A program made the translations under genes and the position numbers. The notes under the pieces are model-generated. The model did not search any database and was not told the origin of the DNA. It saw nothing but the letters and a program-made list of their open reading frames with translations. Of a stretch of 7,705 nt of DNA, positions 5,910-7,705 are shown in pieces; position 1 is the first letter of the stretch, and each line of letters starts with the position of its first letter. This DNA is from Candidatus Bathyarchaeota archaeon (GTDB lineage Archaea; Thermoproteota; Bathyarchaeia; Bathyarchaeales; WUQV01), in assembly GCA_009889585.1 (NCBI GenBank), contig WUQV01000040.1, positions 1 through 7,705 on the forward strand, given 5' to 3'.

Positions 5910-6434
5910 ATGAAGAAGGAGAGAATAATTGCAGCAATCCTACTTGCTTTAATCCTTCTGCCACTCTACATCATCTTCACGGCTCCTCCTGTTGAAATGC
6001 TCGTTATTGAAGTTGTGATAGGAGCGATAACCGTGCTAATGATTTCATTGCTCCTCGCCCCTTTACTCATCAAAAGGCCTGAAAAGTTCTTCGATGTAAA
6101 GAGGTTATATTGGCTCCTTGCTTATTTAAAGCGATTTCTTATCGAGGAGGCGAGAGCTCACTTAGACGTTTCAATTAAAATATTGAGCCCAAGGATGCCT
6201 TTAAAGCCAGCGATAGTCGCTATTCCTTACTCCTTGGAGACCGAGTACGGCGTGGCCATGCTCGCGAACTCGATAACAAATACGCCTGGGACGCTCGTGC
6301 TCGACGTTGGAGATAAAAGCAACAGGAAAGTTTTATACGTTCATTGGATTTATGCAAAAACTACGAATTGGGATGAGTGTAGAAAGCACATATCAGAGAA
6401 GTTTGAGCGCTGCATAAGGGGATTACTTGAGTGA
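5910..6434 (+). CDS. mrpE: Mrp antiporter subunit E (MrpE/MnhE/MbhA-like)
   Basis: This 174-residue protein has two N-terminal membrane helices (about 6-24 and 30-53) and a soluble domain, the normal MrpE plan. The family core is plain: KPAIVAIPYSLETEYG (99-114), then LANSITNTPGTLVLDV (118-133) with the invariant TPGT at 125-128, then VLYVHWIYA (141-149). MrpE is an accessory subunit important for assembly and activity. In most Mrp and Mbh operons it comes first, before mrpF; here it lies between mrpC and the mrpD-like gene. GAGGT (5901-5905) lies four bases before the ATG. Its TGA shares one base with the ATG of the next gene (TGATG). Confidence 0.87.
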   Translation: MKKERIIAAILLALILLPLYIIFTAPPVEMLVIEVVIGAITVLMISLLLAPLLIKRPEKFFDVKRLYWLLAYLKRFLIEEARAHLDVSIKILSPRMPLKPAIVAIPYSLETEYGVAMLANSITNTPGTLVLDVGDKSNRKVLYVHWIYAKTTNWDECRKHISEKFERCIRGLLE

Positions 6435-7705
6435 TGACAAGCTTGATAGATATTCTTATCGCTTCGCTTCCAATAGTTTTAACGATATCAAGCTTTATAA
6501 TGCTGGTTATTTCCCTCTTCATAAAAAGAAAGCTTATATTTGATCTTATCGCGTTAATAGCTCTCAGCTATAGCTTTATAGTTATTGTACTTGCTTGCTT
6601 TAGCACTTTAGCTGGAAAGCACATCGTATACTTTTTTGGTGGATGGCCTCCTCCTCTTGGGATTTCATATCTAGTGGATAAGTTTAGCATAGTTTTCGCA
6701 TTTATCGTTGTCTTGCTTACGTTCATCACGTTCATCTTCGGCATAGACTACTTAAAGAAGGAACATGGAGCTGAGTATTATTACGCGCTACTCTTCATTC
6801 TTAATGCAGGAATGCTAGGAATTCTATTTACAAATGATTTCTTTAACCTCTTCGTAATGCTTGAGCTATTAGGGATATCAGCATATGGACTCGTTGCCTT
6901 TAGAAGATCTATACGCGAAGCTGTTGAAGCAGCATTTAAGTATGCTATCATCTCATCTATATCTACTTCAATTTACCTTTTCGCCATACTTGGCTTTGCC
7001 TACGGCACGTTTGGAACGTTTAACATGATCGACTTCGCCCTCAAGCTATCGAACAAAACCCTTCCGATAACTTGGGAAGTACTTAGCAACGTTGAAATCG
7101 CGTCAGCGTTCTTTCTAATGCTTACTATTATAGCTTTTACAATTCAAATAGCAGCCGTTCCGTTTCACTTTTGGTTACCGGACGCTCATCCAGAGGCGCC
7201 CTCCACTATTTCAGCCATACTTTCTGGAGCAGTGATAAAGATAGGCATCTATGTTATTTCAAGGTTAATCTTCACCATCTACAACGCTCAAACCTCAGTT
7301 GCTAACGATGCAAGGCTTGTGCTCTTAGCCCTTGGCTCTGCCTCTGCCCTCTACGGAGCAATTTTAATGAACGTTCAGGAGGATTACAAAAGACTACTTG
7401 CTTACAGTAGCATAATGAACATAGGAACGATACTCATAGGCCTTGGGCTGGGCACTAAGACAAGCCTCATTGCAGCATTATACCACGTGGTGAATCACGC
7501 CATGGCTAAGGCGTTGCTCTTCCTTACGAGCGGCTCCTTCTCCTACGCTTTACACGAAAGGCAACTCAACAAACTCAAAGGCGCAGGCAAGCTTATGCCA
7601 GTTACAAACGCTTCGCTCATCATCGGAATTTTATCGATAGCCGGAATGCCTCCATTCAACTCCTTCATGAGCAAGTTACTGCTTTACGTCGGGTTTGTAG
7701 AAGCC
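6434..7705 (+). CDS. mrpD: Antiporter subunit D-like (MrpD/MbhH/NuoN-like), partial at right edge
   Basis: The first 424 residues of a third large antiporter-family protein are present and the frame is open at the window edge. A complete protein would probably be about 480-520 residues. Family residues are Glu144 in TM5 (FVMLELLGIS), the loop PFHFWLPDAHPEAPS (243-257), Lys269 in TM8 (AVIKIGIY), His351/His355/Lys359 (HVVNHAMAK) and Lys414 in TM12 (GMPPFNSFMSK). The TM7 position that is Lys in almost all relatives, and in the two upstream paralogs, is Gln238 here (AFTIQIAAVPFHFW). The loop motif is canonical, while the two upstream copies share an AYAEAPSP variant, so this is probably the true MrpD/MbhH counterpart. 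Start is ATG 6434, sharing a base with the mrpE stop; a GTG at 6431 is the only other in-frame option. No separate Shine-Dalgarno is clear, suggesting reinitiation. Confidence 0.85.
   Translation, partial: MTSLIDILIASLPIVLTISSFIMLVISLFIKRKLIFDLIALIALSYSFIVIVLACFSTLAGKHIVYFFGGWPPPLGISYLVDKFSIVFAFIVVLLTFITFIFGIDYLKKEHGAEYYYALLFILNAGMLGILFTNDFFNLFVMLELLGISAYGLVAFRRSIREAVEAAFKYAIISSISTSIYLFAILGFAYGTFGTFNMIDFALKLSNKTLPITWEVLSNVEIASAFFLMLTIIAFTIQIAAVPFHFWLPDAHPEAPSTISAILSGAVIKIGIYVISRLIFTIYNAQTSVANDARLVLLALGSASALYGAILMNVQEDYKRLLAYSSIMNIGTILIGLGLGTKTSLIAALYHVVNHAMAKALLFLTSGSFSYALHERQLNKLKGAGKLMPVTNASLIIGILSIAGMPPFNSFMSKLLLYVGFVEA

Noticed and set aside
1..7705. CRISPR arrays, insertion sequences, tRNA or rRNA genes
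   Set aside because: No regularly spaced direct repeats, transposase-like frames, long terminal inverted repeats or tRNA-type T-loop/acceptor patterns were seen by eye.

Overview
The window is almost entirely one plus-strand operon that encodes the membrane part of an Mrp/Mbh-type cation/proton antiporter complex. The organism is most likely an archaeon, and a thermophilic member of the Thermoproteota/TACK group is a reasonable guess. The evidence is the GGTGA/GGTGAT Shine-Dalgarno sequences, which match the archaeal 16S 3' end, TATA-like boxes instead of -35/-10 elements, heavy use of AGG/AGA and ATA codons, tight stop/start overlaps, and the Mbh-like subunit set. The lineage call is inference, since no taxonomic marker gene is present.

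Layout: (1) Bases 3-95 look like the 3' end of an upstream membrane-protein gene cut by the window edge. (2) Bases 96-294 hold no convincing gene; they contain a bulged inverted repeat and a weak short ORF, and presumably include the operon leader. (3) Two large antiporter-like subunits (ND5/NuoL-HyfB-like, 295-2238, and MrpD/NuoM-like, 2245-3714) follow back to back. (4) A 102-base gap has a TATA-like sequence and two tiny overlapping ORFs, and may be an internal promoter. (5) A compact block follows: mrpF (3817), mrpG (4103), a fused MbhD-MbhE-MbhF/MrpB polypeptide (4464), mrpC (5519) and mrpE (5910). Its genes overlap or nearly touch. (6) A third antiporter-like subunit, MrpD-like, starts at 6434 and runs off the right edge.

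Together the products should form a membrane arm with three potential antiporter-type ion channels, linked by the small subunits E, F, G, B, C and the MrpA-C-terminal-like DUF4040/MbhE segments. No hydrogenase, NADH-dehydrogenase or sulfane-reductase subunit is in the window. It cannot be decided here whether this is a stand-alone Mrp antiporter or the membrane arm of a group-4-hydrogenase-like respiratory complex.

The most interesting signals are residue-level. The three large subunits keep different halves of the usual lysine relay: two keep the TM7 lysine but lack a TM8 lysine, and the third has Gln in TM7 but keeps the TM8 lysine. MrpF and the DUF4040 domain also lack acidic residues that are normally conserved. 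The presence of three large subunits, the unusual place of mrpE and the three-part fusion set this cluster apart from the textbook Mrp operon.
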